Of a stretch of DNA of 64,000 nucleotides, positions 1-9,421 are shown in pieces. The stretch covers positions 186,001-250,000 of the forward strand of contig DATBEZ010000003.1 of assembly GCA_036558745.1 (NCBI GenBank). The letters run 5' to 3'. Both the position numbers and the translations under genes were made by a program. Position 1 is the first letter of the stretch. Every line of letters begins with the position of its first letter. The notes below the pieces were generated by a model, which saw only the letters and a program-made list of their open reading frames with translations, made no database searches and had not been told where the DNA came from. This stretch comes from JAMXLJ01 sp036558745 (lineage in GTDB: Bacteria > Actinomycetota > Acidimicrobiia > IMCC26256 > JAMXLJ01).

Positions 1-1
1 C

Positions 2-145
2 GCGCTCGTGCCCGCGGTCGACACGTGGCAGCTCCCCGGGGAGCCGTGGCTCTTCGGCATCGACCGCGCGGGGACCGTCGTGGGACGACTCGACGGCGCG
101 ATGGGGACCGACGAGGTCCGCACTCTGCTCGACGCCCTCGTCTGA
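2..145 (+). CDS. C-terminal end of a thioredoxin-like protein (partial)
   Basis: The frame is open from the left edge to a TGA at 143-145 and gives 47 residues. The segment LPGEPWLFGIDRAG followed by a VVGRLDGAM stretch and a short helix looks like the last strand pair and helix of a thioredoxin/TlpA fold: a cis-Pro-like 'GEPW', then 'lFgiDraGtvvgrldG'. The catalytic Cys region lies outside the window, so whether it is a redox protein or a Cys-less relative cannot be told. The call rests only on this tail. Confidence 0.5.
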   Translation, partial: ALVPAVDTWQLPGEPWLFGIDRAGTVVGRLDGAMGTDEVRTLLDALV

Positions 146-179
146 GCGCGCGCTGAGCGCGCGCGCCGAGCGCGCGCGG
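143..179. repeat. GAGCGCGCGC simple repeat after the first gene
   Basis: Three near-identical units of (T/C)GAGCGCGCGC follow each other directly after the stop codon, the first one containing the TGA itself. The alternating CG runs can pair with each other, so the element may act as a terminator-like structure. There is no T-run after it. Confidence 0.4.
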
Positions 180-240
180 CCGACCGTCCCGAACCTCACC
201 GGGCCCTTCGCCTCTACCTCGCGCCGGGAGAGCCGTCACG

Positions 241-1146
241 ATGGGAGCCGAAACCCCGTCCTCGCGTGGAGGCGACGTCGGGGCCACTCGACGAGTGGAT
301 CGTCGCGTGCACGTGGAGGCCCGGGCCGTGCAGGGAATGGAGTGGGAGCGCATCGAGGTCGGCGGCCGGGTCGCGGACTACGGCGTCGGCGGTGAGGGTC
401 CGCCCGTCGTGTTCCTGCACGGGTGGGCGTTGAGCGGGCGCACGTATCGCAGCGCGCTGACCCGCCTGCTCGAGCAGCCGCTGCAGGTCTTCGCGCCCGC
501 GCTGCCCGGCTTCGGCGCGACCGCGCCGCTCGAGGACGACCATCCCGACGTCGGCGACTACGCGCGCTGGGTCGACGCGTTCTGCGACGCGGTGGGCATC
601 ACCGGGCCCGCGGTCGTGATGGGGCACTCGTTCGGGGGCGCGGTCGCGATCAAGCTCGCGCACGACTTCCCGCACCGCGCGCGCGGCCTCGTTCTCGTGA
701 ACTCGATCGGTGGCTCGCGCTGGCGGGAACGGGGATCGCTCGTTCGGTCCATGGCCGAGCGGCCGCTGTGGGACTGGGGGTTGCACCTACCCCGTGACCT
801 GCTCCCGATGCGCCAGCTCCGTCGGGTACTGCCCGTCATCCTCGCCGACGCGGTGCCGAACGCGGTGCGCAACCCGAAGACGTTCTGGCACACGGCCGGG
901 TTGGCACGCTGCGTGGACCTGACCGCAGAGCTCGAGGACCTCAAGACGCGACGAGTTCCGGTCGTCGTGCTGTGGGGCGAAGGCGATCGTGTGATCCCGC
1001 GCGCCTCGTTCGACGCGTTGTGCGAGGCATTGGGGGATCCGAGCTCGATCACGGTCCCCGGCAACCACTCGTGGCTGATCGCGGACCCGGACGCGTTCGC
1101 GGAGGTCATGACCAACGTGATCGGGCTCGACGCGAAATCGGCGTGA
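241..1146 (+). CDS. alpha/beta hydrolase
   Basis: A cytoplasmic alpha/beta-hydrolase fold enzyme of unknown substrate. The oxyanion-hole motif HGWALSG lies near residue 60, the nucleophile elbow GHSFGG near residue 127, an acid residue in the WGEGDRVIP strand, and the catalytic His in GNHSW near the C-terminus, so the Ser-Asp-His triad looks complete. The first ~32 residues are Arg-rich and not typical of the fold. An internal ATG at 337 (MEWERIEV) would start exactly at the conserved domain, but it lacks a well-spaced ribosome binding site, whereas the ATG at 241 has GGGAGAG 9 bp upstream. It stands alone, 67 bp before the PAP2 gene. Confidence 0.8.
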   Translation: MGAETPSSRGGDVGATRRVDRRVHVEARAVQGMEWERIEVGGRVADYGVGGEGPPVVFLHGWALSGRTYRSALTRLLEQPLQVFAPALPGFGATAPLEDDHPDVGDYARWVDAFCDAVGITGPAVVMGHSFGGAVAIKLAHDFPHRARGLVLVNSIGGSRWRERGSLVRSMAERPLWDWGLHLPRDLLPMRQLRRVLPVILADAVPNAVRNPKTFWHTAGLARCVDLTAELEDLKTRRVPVVVLWGEGDRVIPRASFDALCEALGDPSSITVPGNHSWLIADPDAFAEVMTNVIGLDAKSA

Positions 1147-1213
1147 ACCGGGTGCCCCGCCCGGAGCCGGCGCGGGCGTGAGGTGGGGTGAGGACCGCTA
1201 GCGTCGTCGGTTC

Positions 1214-2137
1214 GTGGCCGACACCGCCGCCCCGCCGAGCCCCCGCCGGTCGTTCCAGGCGCTGGCCGTCGCCGCGACAACGGCGGTGGCGGTCGTGTAC
1301 GTGCTCGCGGTCCGCACGGCCTGGGGCCAGCGCCTCGACGCGACCGCGCTCAGAGGCCGGCACTCGCTCGAGCCGCGGGCGGTGCACGCAGCATCCCGTC
1401 TGCTCACGACGATCGACGTGGCGTCGCTGGTGCTCATCGGCGGGGCCATCGTGCTCGTCGCGCTGCTCCGCGCCCGCCCACGCCTCGCTATCGGCGCCGG
1501 GACCCTCATCGCGGGTTCGGTCGCGACGTCGGAGGTGCTGAAGCACTACGTGCTGACGCGTCCCGACCTCGGTGTGGTCGACGCCCTCGGTTCGCGCGCG
1601 TCGTATCCGAGCGGGCACACGACCGTCGCGATGTCACTCGGCATCGCGGCGATGCTGGTCGCACCGCGACGATGGCGCGCCGTGATCGGCGTGATCGGCG
1701 CGGGCTACGCCTCCGGAATCGGCGTCGCCGTGGTCGCGACCGCGAACCACCGGCCCAGCGATCCGATCGGCGCCGCGTTCGTGGTGACCGCGTGGGCCGC
1801 CGCGATCGCCTCGGTGCTCGTCGTGCCGGACCGTCGCCGCCAACGGGACCACTCGCTCACCCGCGCGACCCCGTGGATCGCGCTGGCAGGGCTCGCACTG
1901 CTCGTCGTCGCGTTCGTCGGTCTGGCGGGCACGGTCGTGGCCATCCGCCGCAACCGGCTCGACACGATCGAGCTGGGCGGAGCGTTCCTCGCCGCGTCGA
2001 CCGCGATCGTGGGCACCATCCTCGTCACGACCGCCGCGCTGCTGGGCGCGTTGCGCGACGCCGACCTCGACCGCCCGCTCGCGCTGCACCCCGCGCACGG
2101 AGAGGCCGAGCCACCGGCACGGTCGGTCGCGAGCTGA
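1214..2137 (+). CDS. PAP2-family membrane phosphatase
   Basis: An integral membrane acid phosphatase of the PAP2 (phosphatidic acid phosphatase type 2) family, which removes phosphate from lipid phosphates such as undecaprenyl pyrophosphate or phosphatidate. The three signature blocks are present: KHYVLTRPD, YPSGHTT and a third block in which the usual SRxxxGxHxxxD becomes TANHRPSDPIGA. Six hydrophobic segments fit the fold, and there is a two-segment C-terminal extension (about residues 215-285) beyond the usual length. The start is a GTG. Substrate cannot be told from the sequence. Confidence 0.85.
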   Translation: MADTAAPPSPRRSFQALAVAATTAVAVVYVLAVRTAWGQRLDATALRGRHSLEPRAVHAASRLLTTIDVASLVLIGGAIVLVALLRARPRLAIGAGTLIAGSVATSEVLKHYVLTRPDLGVVDALGSRASYPSGHTTVAMSLGIAAMLVAPRRWRAVIGVIGAGYASGIGVAVVATANHRPSDPIGAAFVVTAWAAAIASVLVVPDRRRQRDHSLTRATPWIALAGLALLVVAFVGLAGTVVAIRRNRLDTIELGGAFLAASTAIVGTILVTTAALLGALRDADLDRPLALHPAHGEAEPPARSVAS

Positions 2138-2154
2138 TCGCCGACCGTTGCGTC

Positions 2155-4869
2155 TCAGGATGCTTCGCGGTTGGCGTGGTCGCGCGCCCGTGCCTCGCAC
2201 CAGGCCGTGAAGTCGCCGGCCGGGACGGGCCGGCACACGAGGAAGCCCTGGATCGCATCGCAGCCGGTGTCGGCGAGGGCGTTGCGCTGGTCGCCCGTCT
2301 CCACGCCTTCGGCCACGATCTCGACGCCGAGCTGATGACCGAGCTCCGTGACCATCCGTACGAGTGAGCGGTCGCGGGGCTCGTCGATGCGGTTCACGAA
2401 CGAGCGGTCGATCTTGATCGTGTCGATCGGGAGCTGCTGGAGCGTCGCGAGCGACGTGTACCCCGTCCCGAAGTCGTCGATTGCGACCCGGATGCCGAGC
2501 GCGCGCAGCGATTCCAATTGGCTCGCGGCAGTGGGCAGGTCGGACAGGAGCACGGTCTCGGTGATCTCGAGCACGAGGTGCCCGGGATCCGCGCCGTTGC
2601 GTTCCAGCGCGTCGCGCACGTGCGTGTCGAGGCTGCGCCCGAGGAGGTGACGGCCCGACACGTTGACCGCCACCGTGAGGTCGCGCAGGTCGGCGTGCCG
2701 GCTCCACTCGGCGAGCTGGCGCGTGGCGGTGTCGAGGACCCAGAGGTCGACGTCGACGATGAGCGGGCTCGTCTCCGCGACCGGGATGAACGCGTCGGGC
2801 GGGACGCGCCCGTGGCCGGGCCGGTCCCACCGCAGCAGTGCCTCGCAGCCGACGACCGATCCCGTCACCGTGTCGGTCACCGGCTGGTAGTGGAGGGACA
2901 GCTCGTCGTCGCCACGCGTGAGCGCGGCGGAGAGGGCGTGCTCGATATCGGCCCGCTCGAGCAGCTGCTCCTGGAGGCTCTCGTCGTAGAGCTCGACGAG
3001 CGAGCGACCGCGACGCTTGGCCCGGTCCAGCGCCATGTCGGCCCGGGCGAGGAGCGGGAGCGCCTCGTCGTTGCCGTCGAGCGCGAGCGCGACGCCGACC
3101 GAGGCGCCGACCGTGATGCGATGGATCCCGGCGGAGATCGGCGCCGACACGGCGTCGACGACACGCCGCGCGAGCGTGGTCGCCTCGGTGATGTCGACGA
3201 TCCGCTCCGCGAGGACGAGGAATTCGTCGCTCCCGAGCCGGGCGACCACGTCACCGGCCCTGACCACGCGGCCCATCCGTGCCCCGACCTCGCGCAGCAC
3301 GCGATCGCCGATCTCGTGCCCGTGGGTGTCGTTGGCGAGCTTGAAGTCGTCGAGATCGACGTGGAGCAGCGCGACCGCGTCGCCGGTGCGTCGCGACCGG
3401 GCGAGCGCCTGCTCGATCGCGCTGATCGCGGCGGCGCGGTTGTACATGCCGGTCAGCGGGTCGTGGGTCGCCTGGTCGGCCAGGCGCTCCTGCAACGCGT
3501 TGCGCTCCTCGATCGAGCCCCAGAGCACGCGCACCGAGTCCTCGATCGACTGGCCCAACCGGCCGGGTAGGCGCTGACCGAGAACCGGGTCGTCGAAGTC
3601 GCAACCGGCGAGCGCGTTCGTCTTCGACTCGAGCAGGCGCAGGTTCGCGACGAGATCGTTGAACGCGCTCGACATCAGACGGGTCTCGCGCGGGCCACGC
3701 GGTGGCAGCTCGTCGACGTCGAGACGGCCGTCCGTCACCGCGCCGGCGTGGGCGACCAGCCTGCGCAGCGGACGCGTGATCGTGAGCGCGAGCGCGAGGG
3801 CGGCGAGCAGCACGCCGAGCCCGAGGACCGCGACGTAGGCGACCGCCCGGCGGTACCGGTCCTGCTCGTGCGTCCGGAGCCTCACCGCGGTGGCGTTGAC
3901 GAGCTTCGCAGACCTGCCCACGAGCGCGTAGAGGAGGTCGTCGCGCTCGAACGCGCCGCCGAACCGGCGTGAGAGGTCCACGATCGCCTGCGGAGTCGAC
4001 GCGCGCGTGACGCGGCCCTCCTGCGCGGCCGTGACCGCCTGCTCGAAGGCGAGCGGACCCGGTGCGGTGGTCACGCGCCGGAGCGCGCCGTCGAGCGAGT
4101 GCGGCCGGTAGGTTCGCAGCTGCTCGAACGCGCGCGCGTACGACGCGCCGTCGCGTCCCAGCGCAACCAGCGCGCCCGGCGTGCGCGACTGCGGGCCGAG
4201 CGCGAGGTCGGCCATGTCGGCGGTTTGCGCCGCTCCGGCACGCAGCGCGGTGCTCGCCGCATCGAGTGCCTCGAGCGCGTCGACGAGCGCGCGTCCGCCG
4301 TTGACGTCGTTGGCGTCCTGGCCCAGATGGTGGACGAGGTGATCGAGCGTCGCCGCCACCTCGGTATCGAAGGCCGTGAACGCGGCGTTGGCCTCCGTCG
4401 GGTCGACGGTCTGCGAGTCGATCGCGGCGCGGGTCGACCGGAGCACGCGCACGTCGAAGGGTACGGCCCGGCCCAGGCCCCGGATCGCAGCGTCCGTCGC
4501 GGCGCGCCGGGGGCCGATGACGTCGAGGTCGAACCCGATGAGCTGGCCGAGCGCACGGGGCGTGAGGTGGAGGTCGGCGGCCTCTCGGATGATCACGACC
4601 GATGCCTGCTCGTTGTGGAGGGCCTCGTCGAGCGCGACCAACGCGTTCACGCCGGGCATGTGCCGTTCGACGCGCGCGGCGCGCTCCGCGCTCGTGCGCT
4701 GACGGGCCACGAGGATGCCGGAGAGCGCGGCCATGGCCACGACCGGAACGGTGACCAGCCAGAGCAGCCGCGTGAGGACCCGGGCCGGCTTGAACCCGGT
4801 CGTCTTCTGCGTCAGGCGCTCGCGGATGCCCGTGATCGTCGACGCCGCGAGATGTTGCACGCCTCGCAT
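2155..4869 (-). CDS. membrane GGDEF-EAL cyclic-di-GMP protein
   Basis: A 904-residue membrane protein that makes or breaks down c-di-GMP. A membrane helix at ~35-55, a long helical extracytoplasmic sensor region, a second helix at ~340-363 and a HAMP-like linker precede the catalytic domains. The GGDEF active loop reads GSDEF (~residue 545), with an RxxD inhibitory site (RAGD) exactly five residues before it. The EAL domain keeps EALLRW (~675), NVSG, EITE, IDDFGTG, KIDRSFV and AEGVET, so phosphodiesterase activity is likely. The Gly-to-Ser change leaves cyclase activity uncertain; the domain may instead sense GTP. It is convergent with the PAP2 gene. Confidence 0.93.
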   Translation of the reverse strand: MRGVQHLAASTITGIRERLTQKTTGFKPARVLTRLLWLVTVPVVAMAALSGILVARQRTSAERAARVERHMPGVNALVALDEALHNEQASVVIIREAADLHLTPRALGQLIGFDLDVIGPRRAATDAAIRGLGRAVPFDVRVLRSTRAAIDSQTVDPTEANAAFTAFDTEVAATLDHLVHHLGQDANDVNGGRALVDALEALDAASTALRAGAAQTADMADLALGPQSRTPGALVALGRDGASYARAFEQLRTYRPHSLDGALRRVTTAPGPLAFEQAVTAAQEGRVTRASTPQAIVDLSRRFGGAFERDDLLYALVGRSAKLVNATAVRLRTHEQDRYRRAVAYVAVLGLGVLLAALALALTITRPLRRLVAHAGAVTDGRLDVDELPPRGPRETRLMSSAFNDLVANLRLLESKTNALAGCDFDDPVLGQRLPGRLGQSIEDSVRVLWGSIEERNALQERLADQATHDPLTGMYNRAAAISAIEQALARSRRTGDAVALLHVDLDDFKLANDTHGHEIGDRVLREVGARMGRVVRAGDVVARLGSDEFLVLAERIVDITEATTLARRVVDAVSAPISAGIHRITVGASVGVALALDGNDEALPLLARADMALDRAKRRGRSLVELYDESLQEQLLERADIEHALSAALTRGDDELSLHYQPVTDTVTGSVVGCEALLRWDRPGHGRVPPDAFIPVAETSPLIVDVDLWVLDTATRQLAEWSRHADLRDLTVAVNVSGRHLLGRSLDTHVRDALERNGADPGHLVLEITETVLLSDLPTAASQLESLRALGIRVAIDDFGTGYTSLATLQQLPIDTIKIDRSFVNRIDEPRDRSLVRMVTELGHQLGVEIVAEGVETGDQRNALADTGCDAIQGFLVCRPVPAGDFTAWCEARARDHANREAS

Positions 4870-4958
4870 CGCGGCTGCGCACTCCAGAGATCGGTCGTCC
4901 CGGTCTCATCGGAGCGGTCCGGGTCCGTCGAAGGTCACCCGGCCCTGGCCACGAGGAA

Positions 4959-5273
4959 GTGACGGAGGTCCCGGATTTCGCGGCCGATGCCAAAGGTCGC
5001 ACGGCGACCGGACGATCAGGAGGCGTGGGGAACGACGGAACGCGTTACTCGGCCGACGTGGAGCAGCTCCTCTACTTCGGCTTCGACCCGAACGAGGTGC
5101 GGCGCTTCGACCTCGGACCCGCCGACCTGGTGCTCCTCTTCGACACCCGGGTGTCCTGGGACGAGGACCTGTGGGCCTTCGTCGAGCGGTGGGCGACCGG
5201 CCGCGACGCGCCGGCCGACTGGCTCGTGAGCACGGTGCAGCTCAGCCGGATGGCACCCCCCTCGCAGAACTGA
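4959..5273 (+). CDS. small hypothetical protein
   Basis: A 104-residue soluble protein I do not recognise. It is acidic and rich in aromatic residues (LLYFGFDP, VSWDEDLWAFVERW), with no membrane helix or signal peptide. It reads divergently from the GGDEF-EAL gene across an 89-bp gap and ends 4 bp before the stop of the F420 oxidoreductase on the other strand. The GTG start at 4959 is preceded by GAGGAAG. A later GTG at ~5027 inside AGGAGGCGTG would drop 22 poorly conserved-looking residues. Confidence 0.55.
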   Translation: MTEVPDFAADAKGRTATGRSGGVGNDGTRYSADVEQLLYFGFDPNEVRRFDLGPADLVLLFDTRVSWDEDLWAFVERWATGRDAPADWLVSTVQLSRMAPPSQN

Positions 5274-5277
5274 CCGT

Positions 5278-6201
5278 TCAGGCGGTTCCGCCGCGGCCGA
5301 GCGCCGCGATGATGCGTGCCGTCCCGGCCGCGTCGCGGGTGACGAAGTACGAGAACCCGAAGCGCTCGCGGGAGCGGTGCAGCGCATCGACGATCTCGCC
5401 GACGGTACCGATCAGGACGTAGGGCGACGCGAGCACGACCTCGGGCGGGGCACCCACCCGCGCCGCGATCTTCGTCGCGGCGCCGACCCGGTCGCCGGTG
5501 ATCTCGACGTGCTGGACGAGGGCCTGGAGCTCGAGCTCCGGGAACCGTGCGCCGGCCGCTTCACGCAACAACTTCACCTTCGCGTCGATCTGCTCCAGCC
5601 GCCACGCGATGGTGTGGCGCTGCCCGTCCGGCAGCGTCCGTCCCAACCCGGTGAGGCCGACGATGTCCGCGTGTCGCGCCGCGAGCTGCAACAGTCGGTC
5701 GCCGTTGCCGCCGACGAGGAGCGCGGGACGTCGCGCCGGGTACAGCGTGTGGCCGTCGATGCGGTAGTGCGCGCCGGCGAAGGTGACGGTCTCGCCCTCG
5801 AAGAGACGCGTCAGGATCTCGAGCGCTTCACCCAGCCGTTCGACCCGGACGCGCGCGGGATCGAACGGCAGGCCGACCTCGGCATACTCGGGTGCCGCGT
5901 GACCGGCACCGATTCCCAGCTCGAGCCGTCCGTCGGTGAGCAGGTCGACGGTCGCGGCCTCGCGCGCAAGAACGGCCGGGTGTCGGAAGTCGTTGTTGAG
6001 CACCAACGTCCCGACGCGCAGGCTCGTCGCCTCCGCGATCGTGCACAACGCGACCAGGGGCGACACCGCACCGTCGACGAGGTGGTCGGGTACGACGACG
6101 GTGTCGAAGCCGCGGTCCTCCGCCGCGCGGGCGCGTTCCGCCCACTGCTCTCGCGAGCCGGCCGCGGCCACCTGCAACCCGAACCGGAACGGCCGTGTCA
6201 C
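5278..6201 (-). CDS. F420-dependent LLM-class oxidoreductase
   Basis: A luciferase-like TIM-barrel enzyme of the MSMEG_2516-type F420 subfamily (TIGR03621). Seen: FRFGLQVA at the first strand, DTVVVPDHL, the LVLNNDFRHPAVLAREAATVD region and the DGRLELGIGAGH block that is typical of F420-binding luciferase-like proteins, followed by RRPALLVGGNG. Substrate is unknown. Its start is 10 bp after the stop of the MFS exporter on the same strand, so the two are probably one transcript. Confidence 0.85.
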   Translation of the reverse strand: MTRPFRFGLQVAAAGSREQWAERARAAEDRGFDTVVVPDHLVDGAVSPLVALCTIAEATSLRVGTLVLNNDFRHPAVLAREAATVDLLTDGRLELGIGAGHAAPEYAEVGLPFDPARVRVERLGEALEILTRLFEGETVTFAGAHYRIDGHTLYPARRPALLVGGNGDRLLQLAARHADIVGLTGLGRTLPDGQRHTIAWRLEQIDAKVKLLREAAGARFPELELQALVQHVEITGDRVGAATKIAARVGAPPEVVLASPYVLIGTVGEIVDALHRSRERFGFSYFVTRDAAGTARIIAALGRGGTA

Positions 6202-6211
6202 GGTACGCGCT

Positions 6212-7633
6212 TCACGCGGCGTCGGAGCCGGCGACCGGCTCTTCGCTCAGGGCGGGCACGGCCTCGATGGAGCGTCCGACCCGCGACGCGACGATCGCCG
6301 CGCCGACCCAGACGACCGCGGTGACGATCGCGGCGACGCGCACGCCGCTCACGAAGCCGGATCCGCCCGGGTCGCCCGCGACGGCACCGAGCAGCGCCAC
6401 TCCGATCGCGGCGCCAACCTGGCGCGCCGTGTTGTTGGCGCCCGACGCGAACGCGCCTTCGCTCGCGGGAAGCGCGCGCATCACGGCCGCGACCATCGGC
6501 GCGGTGTTGAGCGCCAGGCCCGTGCCGGTCAGCGCCATCGCGGGGACGAGCAGCGCGGCGCCCGCATGACGGTCGAGCGCGGCGAAGAGGGCCACGCCGG
6601 CGGCCGCGAGCGTCATGCCGACGGTCATCGGCACCCGCGGCCCGACGCGCGCCGCGAGCCGCCCGGCCGGTGGTGCGAAGGCCGCGAGCGGAAGGGTGAA
6701 CGCGATGAGCCACAGGCCCGCGGCGAGCGGCGACCGGTGCTGCGTCACCTGCAGGAACAGAGTGACGAGGTACAGCATCCCGACGCCGCCGAAGTTCATG
6801 AGCAGACCGACCGCGTTGGGTCCCACGAACGCGGGGCGGCGCAGCCAGGGCACGGGCAGGAGCGGATCTCGCACCCGCGACTCCACCACGACGAACAGCG
6901 CGAGCGCCAGCACGCCGGCGACGACCAGTCCCACGACCGGCGCGCCGAGACCCAGGCGGTTGACCTCCACGAGTCCACCCGTGAGCGCGGCCAGCCCGAC
7001 GACGACCAGCAGCTGCCCACCGAGGTCCACCCGGCGACGGCGACGGCGCGGCACCTCGCGCACGGTCAGGACCGCGACGACGGCCGCCGCGACGACGACC
7101 GGCACGTTGATCGCGAACACGGACGGCCAGCCGTAGCGGTCCACGAGCACCCCGCCGAGCAGCGGTCCCGCGGGCAACGCCAGGCTCGACACCGCGGCCC
7201 ACACGCCGATCGCGCGCGCCTGCTCCCCTGGCTCGGGGTACTCGTCGGCGATGATCGCGAGCGTCTGCGGGAGCAGCAGCGCGCCGCCGACGCCTTGCAG
7301 CGCGCGGCCGGAGAGCAGCACACCCAGGTCGCCGGCGAGCGCGCACACGGCCGACCCCACACCGAACACCACGAGCCCCGCGAGCGCGAGCCGTCGACGC
7401 CCGAAGCGGTCGCCCAACGTGCCTGCGGTGAGCATCAGCGCGGCGAAGCCCAGCGTGTCGGCGTCGACGACCCATTCGAGGCCCGCGCCGTCGGCGCCGA
7501 GACCGCGCCGGATCGCGGGGAGCGCGACGTTCACGATCGTGACGTCGAGCAGGACCAGGAACATCCCGACGCACATCGTCGCGAGCACGACGGCGCGCCG
7601 CGACCGCGAAACGGGCTCACGTGCGGGCACCAC
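6212..7633 (-). CDS. MFS drug exporter, DHA2 (14-helix) type
   Basis: A 473-residue major facilitator of the EmrB/QacA branch, a proton-driven exporter of small molecules. Motif C-like LDVTIVNVALPAI in helix 1, motif A GDRFGRRR between helices 2 and 3, and about 14 hydrophobic segments identify it. The start is a GTG. It shares a likely transcript with the F420 oxidoreductase downstream and is divergent from the PhyH-type gene, so it may export a compound that the oxidoreductase modifies; that link is inference. Confidence 0.88.
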   Translation of the reverse strand: MVPAREPVSRSRRAVVLATMCVGMFLVLLDVTIVNVALPAIRRGLGADGAGLEWVVDADTLGFAALMLTAGTLGDRFGRRRLALAGLVVFGVGSAVCALAGDLGVLLSGRALQGVGGALLLPQTLAIIADEYPEPGEQARAIGVWAAVSSLALPAGPLLGGVLVDRYGWPSVFAINVPVVVAAAVVAVLTVREVPRRRRRRVDLGGQLLVVVGLAALTGGLVEVNRLGLGAPVVGLVVAGVLALALFVVVESRVRDPLLPVPWLRRPAFVGPNAVGLLMNFGGVGMLYLVTLFLQVTQHRSPLAAGLWLIAFTLPLAAFAPPAGRLAARVGPRVPMTVGMTLAAAGVALFAALDRHAGAALLVPAMALTGTGLALNTAPMVAAVMRALPASEGAFASGANNTARQVGAAIGVALLGAVAGDPGGSGFVSGVRVAAIVTAVVWVGAAIVASRVGRSIEAVPALSEEPVAGSDAA

Positions 7634-7770
7634 GCGCGCGTACCCGCGGCGGCCCGTGAGGATGCATGCCCGGCACGGTGCCGGGTGGGGACCAGGTCCA
7701 CCCGGATCGGACGGGTGCGTGGGTACGATTCGACCGGCGATGCCGACGCGTCGCCGGCAGGGGGATCCCG

Positions 7771-8589
7771 ATGATCCGACGGGTGGCCAAGAACCTCACC
7801 CTGTACGACGGCATCAGCCCCGACGCGACCATGCAGCTCGAGCGCGACGGGTACACGGTCCTGCGGGGCGTCTTCGACGACACGACGATCGCGGGGCTCG
7901 CAGCCGACATCCGGCGTGTGTTCGACCGCTACCCTCCCGAGCGCAGCCGGGCCGACAAGGCCGAGTTCCGCTACGAGATGCTGAACCGCAGCGGACCGTG
8001 CCAGGCCGCGATCGCGAATCCGGTGATCCTGCCGGTGATCGAGCCGCTCCTCGGCACCGACTGCCACGTGATCGCCAACACGGCGTGGCGCAACCCGCCC
8101 GACTTCCCGGGCGGTCCGTGGCACTGCGACGCGGGTCCGCACGTACCGCGGCCCGAGGGTGTGCCGTGGGACGACCGCATCCCGTACCCGATCTTCGCTA
8201 TCGCCGCGCACATCTATCTCCAGGACTGCGGACGTTCCGACGGCCCGACCGCGGTGATCCCCGGCAGTCACCGCTCGGGCCGTCTGCCCGATCCCGAACG
8301 CATGTGGGAGATCGACCTCACGTACGACGGCGAGGAGCCCGTCGTGATCCGGGCCGCCGCCGGTGACGTCGCGCTGTTCGTGTCGGACGTGTGGCACCGC
8401 GGGCTGCCCGCGCGCGGCGGGCGCGGTCGCTTCTTCCTTCAGGTGCACTACGCGCGTCGCGACATCGCGCAGCGCATCCGCACCACCGACATCGTGAACC
8501 ACCTGTCGCCCGAGGCGATCGACCGCGCCACGACACCGCGCGAGCGTCAGCTCGTGGGCCTGCACGACCCGTTCTTCTACGACGGCTGA
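7771..8589 (+). CDS. phytanoyl-CoA dioxygenase (PhyH) family protein
   Basis: A non-heme iron, 2-oxoglutarate-dependent oxygenase. The metal triad is visible as HxD in PWHCDAGPH and a distal His in DVWHRG; an Arg in GRGRFF probably binds 2-oxoglutarate, and PGSHRSG is the usual second-shell block. The ATG at 7771 has AGGGGGA 5 bp upstream and begins 30 residues before the first conserved block, so I prefer it to an ATG 105 bp further upstream. Substrate unknown; members hydroxylate lipids, mycosporine-like or antibiotic precursors. Confidence 0.87.
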   Translation: MIRRVAKNLTLYDGISPDATMQLERDGYTVLRGVFDDTTIAGLAADIRRVFDRYPPERSRADKAEFRYEMLNRSGPCQAAIANPVILPVIEPLLGTDCHVIANTAWRNPPDFPGGPWHCDAGPHVPRPEGVPWDDRIPYPIFAIAAHIYLQDCGRSDGPTAVIPGSHRSGRLPDPERMWEIDLTYDGEEPVVIRAAAGDVALFVSDVWHRGLPARGGRGRFFLQVHYARRDIAQRIRTTDIVNHLSPEAIDRATTPRERQLVGLHDPFFYDG

Positions 8590-8595
8590 CGCGCG

Positions 8596-9036
8596 CTACC
8601 GGGACGGCTGCACCCACGGGTCGCGCCCGGCGTCGCTGCCCGTACCAGCAGCGACGAGCCGGGCCAGGTAGTGCTCCCAGCCCTCGCGGTGACGCGCCGC
8701 GCTCGGCCCGTCGGGCAGGCCGGTGTGCCGGAGGCGCACGACGGTTGCGTCGCCGTCGGCCTCGAGCGTGACCTCCACCGTCGAGGATCCGGGCGGGAAG
8801 TCGGGGTTGCCCTCCCACCCCCAGGTCCACACCACACGCTCGTGAGGGACGATCTCCACGTAGCTCCCCGACGCGACGTCGCGTCCGGTCACGTCGACCC
8901 GGTAGGTCCCGCCCGGTCGCGGATCGGCGTCCGCGGCCACGCCCATCCACTCGCACATCCGCACGGGATCGGTGAAGAACCGGAACACCGTCGAGGCGCT
9001 CGCGTCGATGCGCACCGACACGTCGAGCTCGTTCAC
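8596..9036 (-). CDS. AHSA1/SRPBCC-family protein
   Basis: A 146-residue START-like protein with a hydrophobic ligand cavity: ASTVFRFFTDPVRMCEWMG at the N-terminus, then a beta-sheet and the C-terminal helix HREGWEHYLARLV. The GTG start at 9036 overlaps the ArsR stop in a GTGA, which fixes the start and implies translational coupling. ArsR plus AHSA1 pairs are common in actinobacteria; the cargo is unknown. Confidence 0.85.
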   Translation of the reverse strand: MNELDVSVRIDASASTVFRFFTDPVRMCEWMGVAADADPRPGGTYRVDVTGRDVASGSYVEIVPHERVVWTWGWEGNPDFPPGSSTVEVTLEADGDATVVRLRHTGLPDGPSAARHREGWEHYLARLVAAGTGSDAGRDPWVQPSR

Positions 9037-9380
9037 GCGCGGCCCTTCGCCCGCATCGTCCCGCCACGACGTGCACGCACGCTGCGCTCCTCGCGCTCGG
9101 CTGCGCGCTTCAGATCGGCGAGGTTGCCGCGCCACATGCTCGCGAGCCACGCCTGCATCTCGCTCAGACCCTCGGGCCGGGCCCGGTACCAACGACGGGT
9201 GCCGTCGCGCCTCACCGTGACGAGCTGCGCCTCCTGGAGCGCGCGGAGGTGCTGCGAGACGGCAGGGCGCGTGACGTCGAAGTGCTCCGCGATGTCGCCG
9301 GCCGTCCGCTCGCGGTCGCGCACCAAGCGCAGGATCTGGCGCCGGGTCGGCTCGGCGAGGGCCCGGAGGGCTGCGTCCAC
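9033..9380 (-). CDS. ArsR-family winged-helix repressor
   Basis: A 115-residue helix-turn-helix regulator. LAEPTRRQILRLV opens the fold, RPAVSQHLRALQEAQLV is the recognition helix and RRWYRARPEGL the wing. No metal-binding CxC in the usual helix is present, so it is of the non-metal ArsR type often paired with AHSA1 proteins. A perfect palindrome lies 42 bp upstream of its start and is the likely operator for both this operon and the divergent TIGR03086 gene. Confidence 0.92.
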   Translation of the reverse strand: MDAALRALAEPTRRQILRLVRDRERTAGDIAEHFDVTRPAVSQHLRALQEAQLVTVRRDGTRRWYRARPEGLSEMQAWLASMWRGNLADLKRAAEREERSVRARRGGTMRAKGRA

Positions 9381-9421
9381 GAATCTCAGTCTAGCGTCCG
9401 GCGGGCTCCTTGTGTAGGCTT

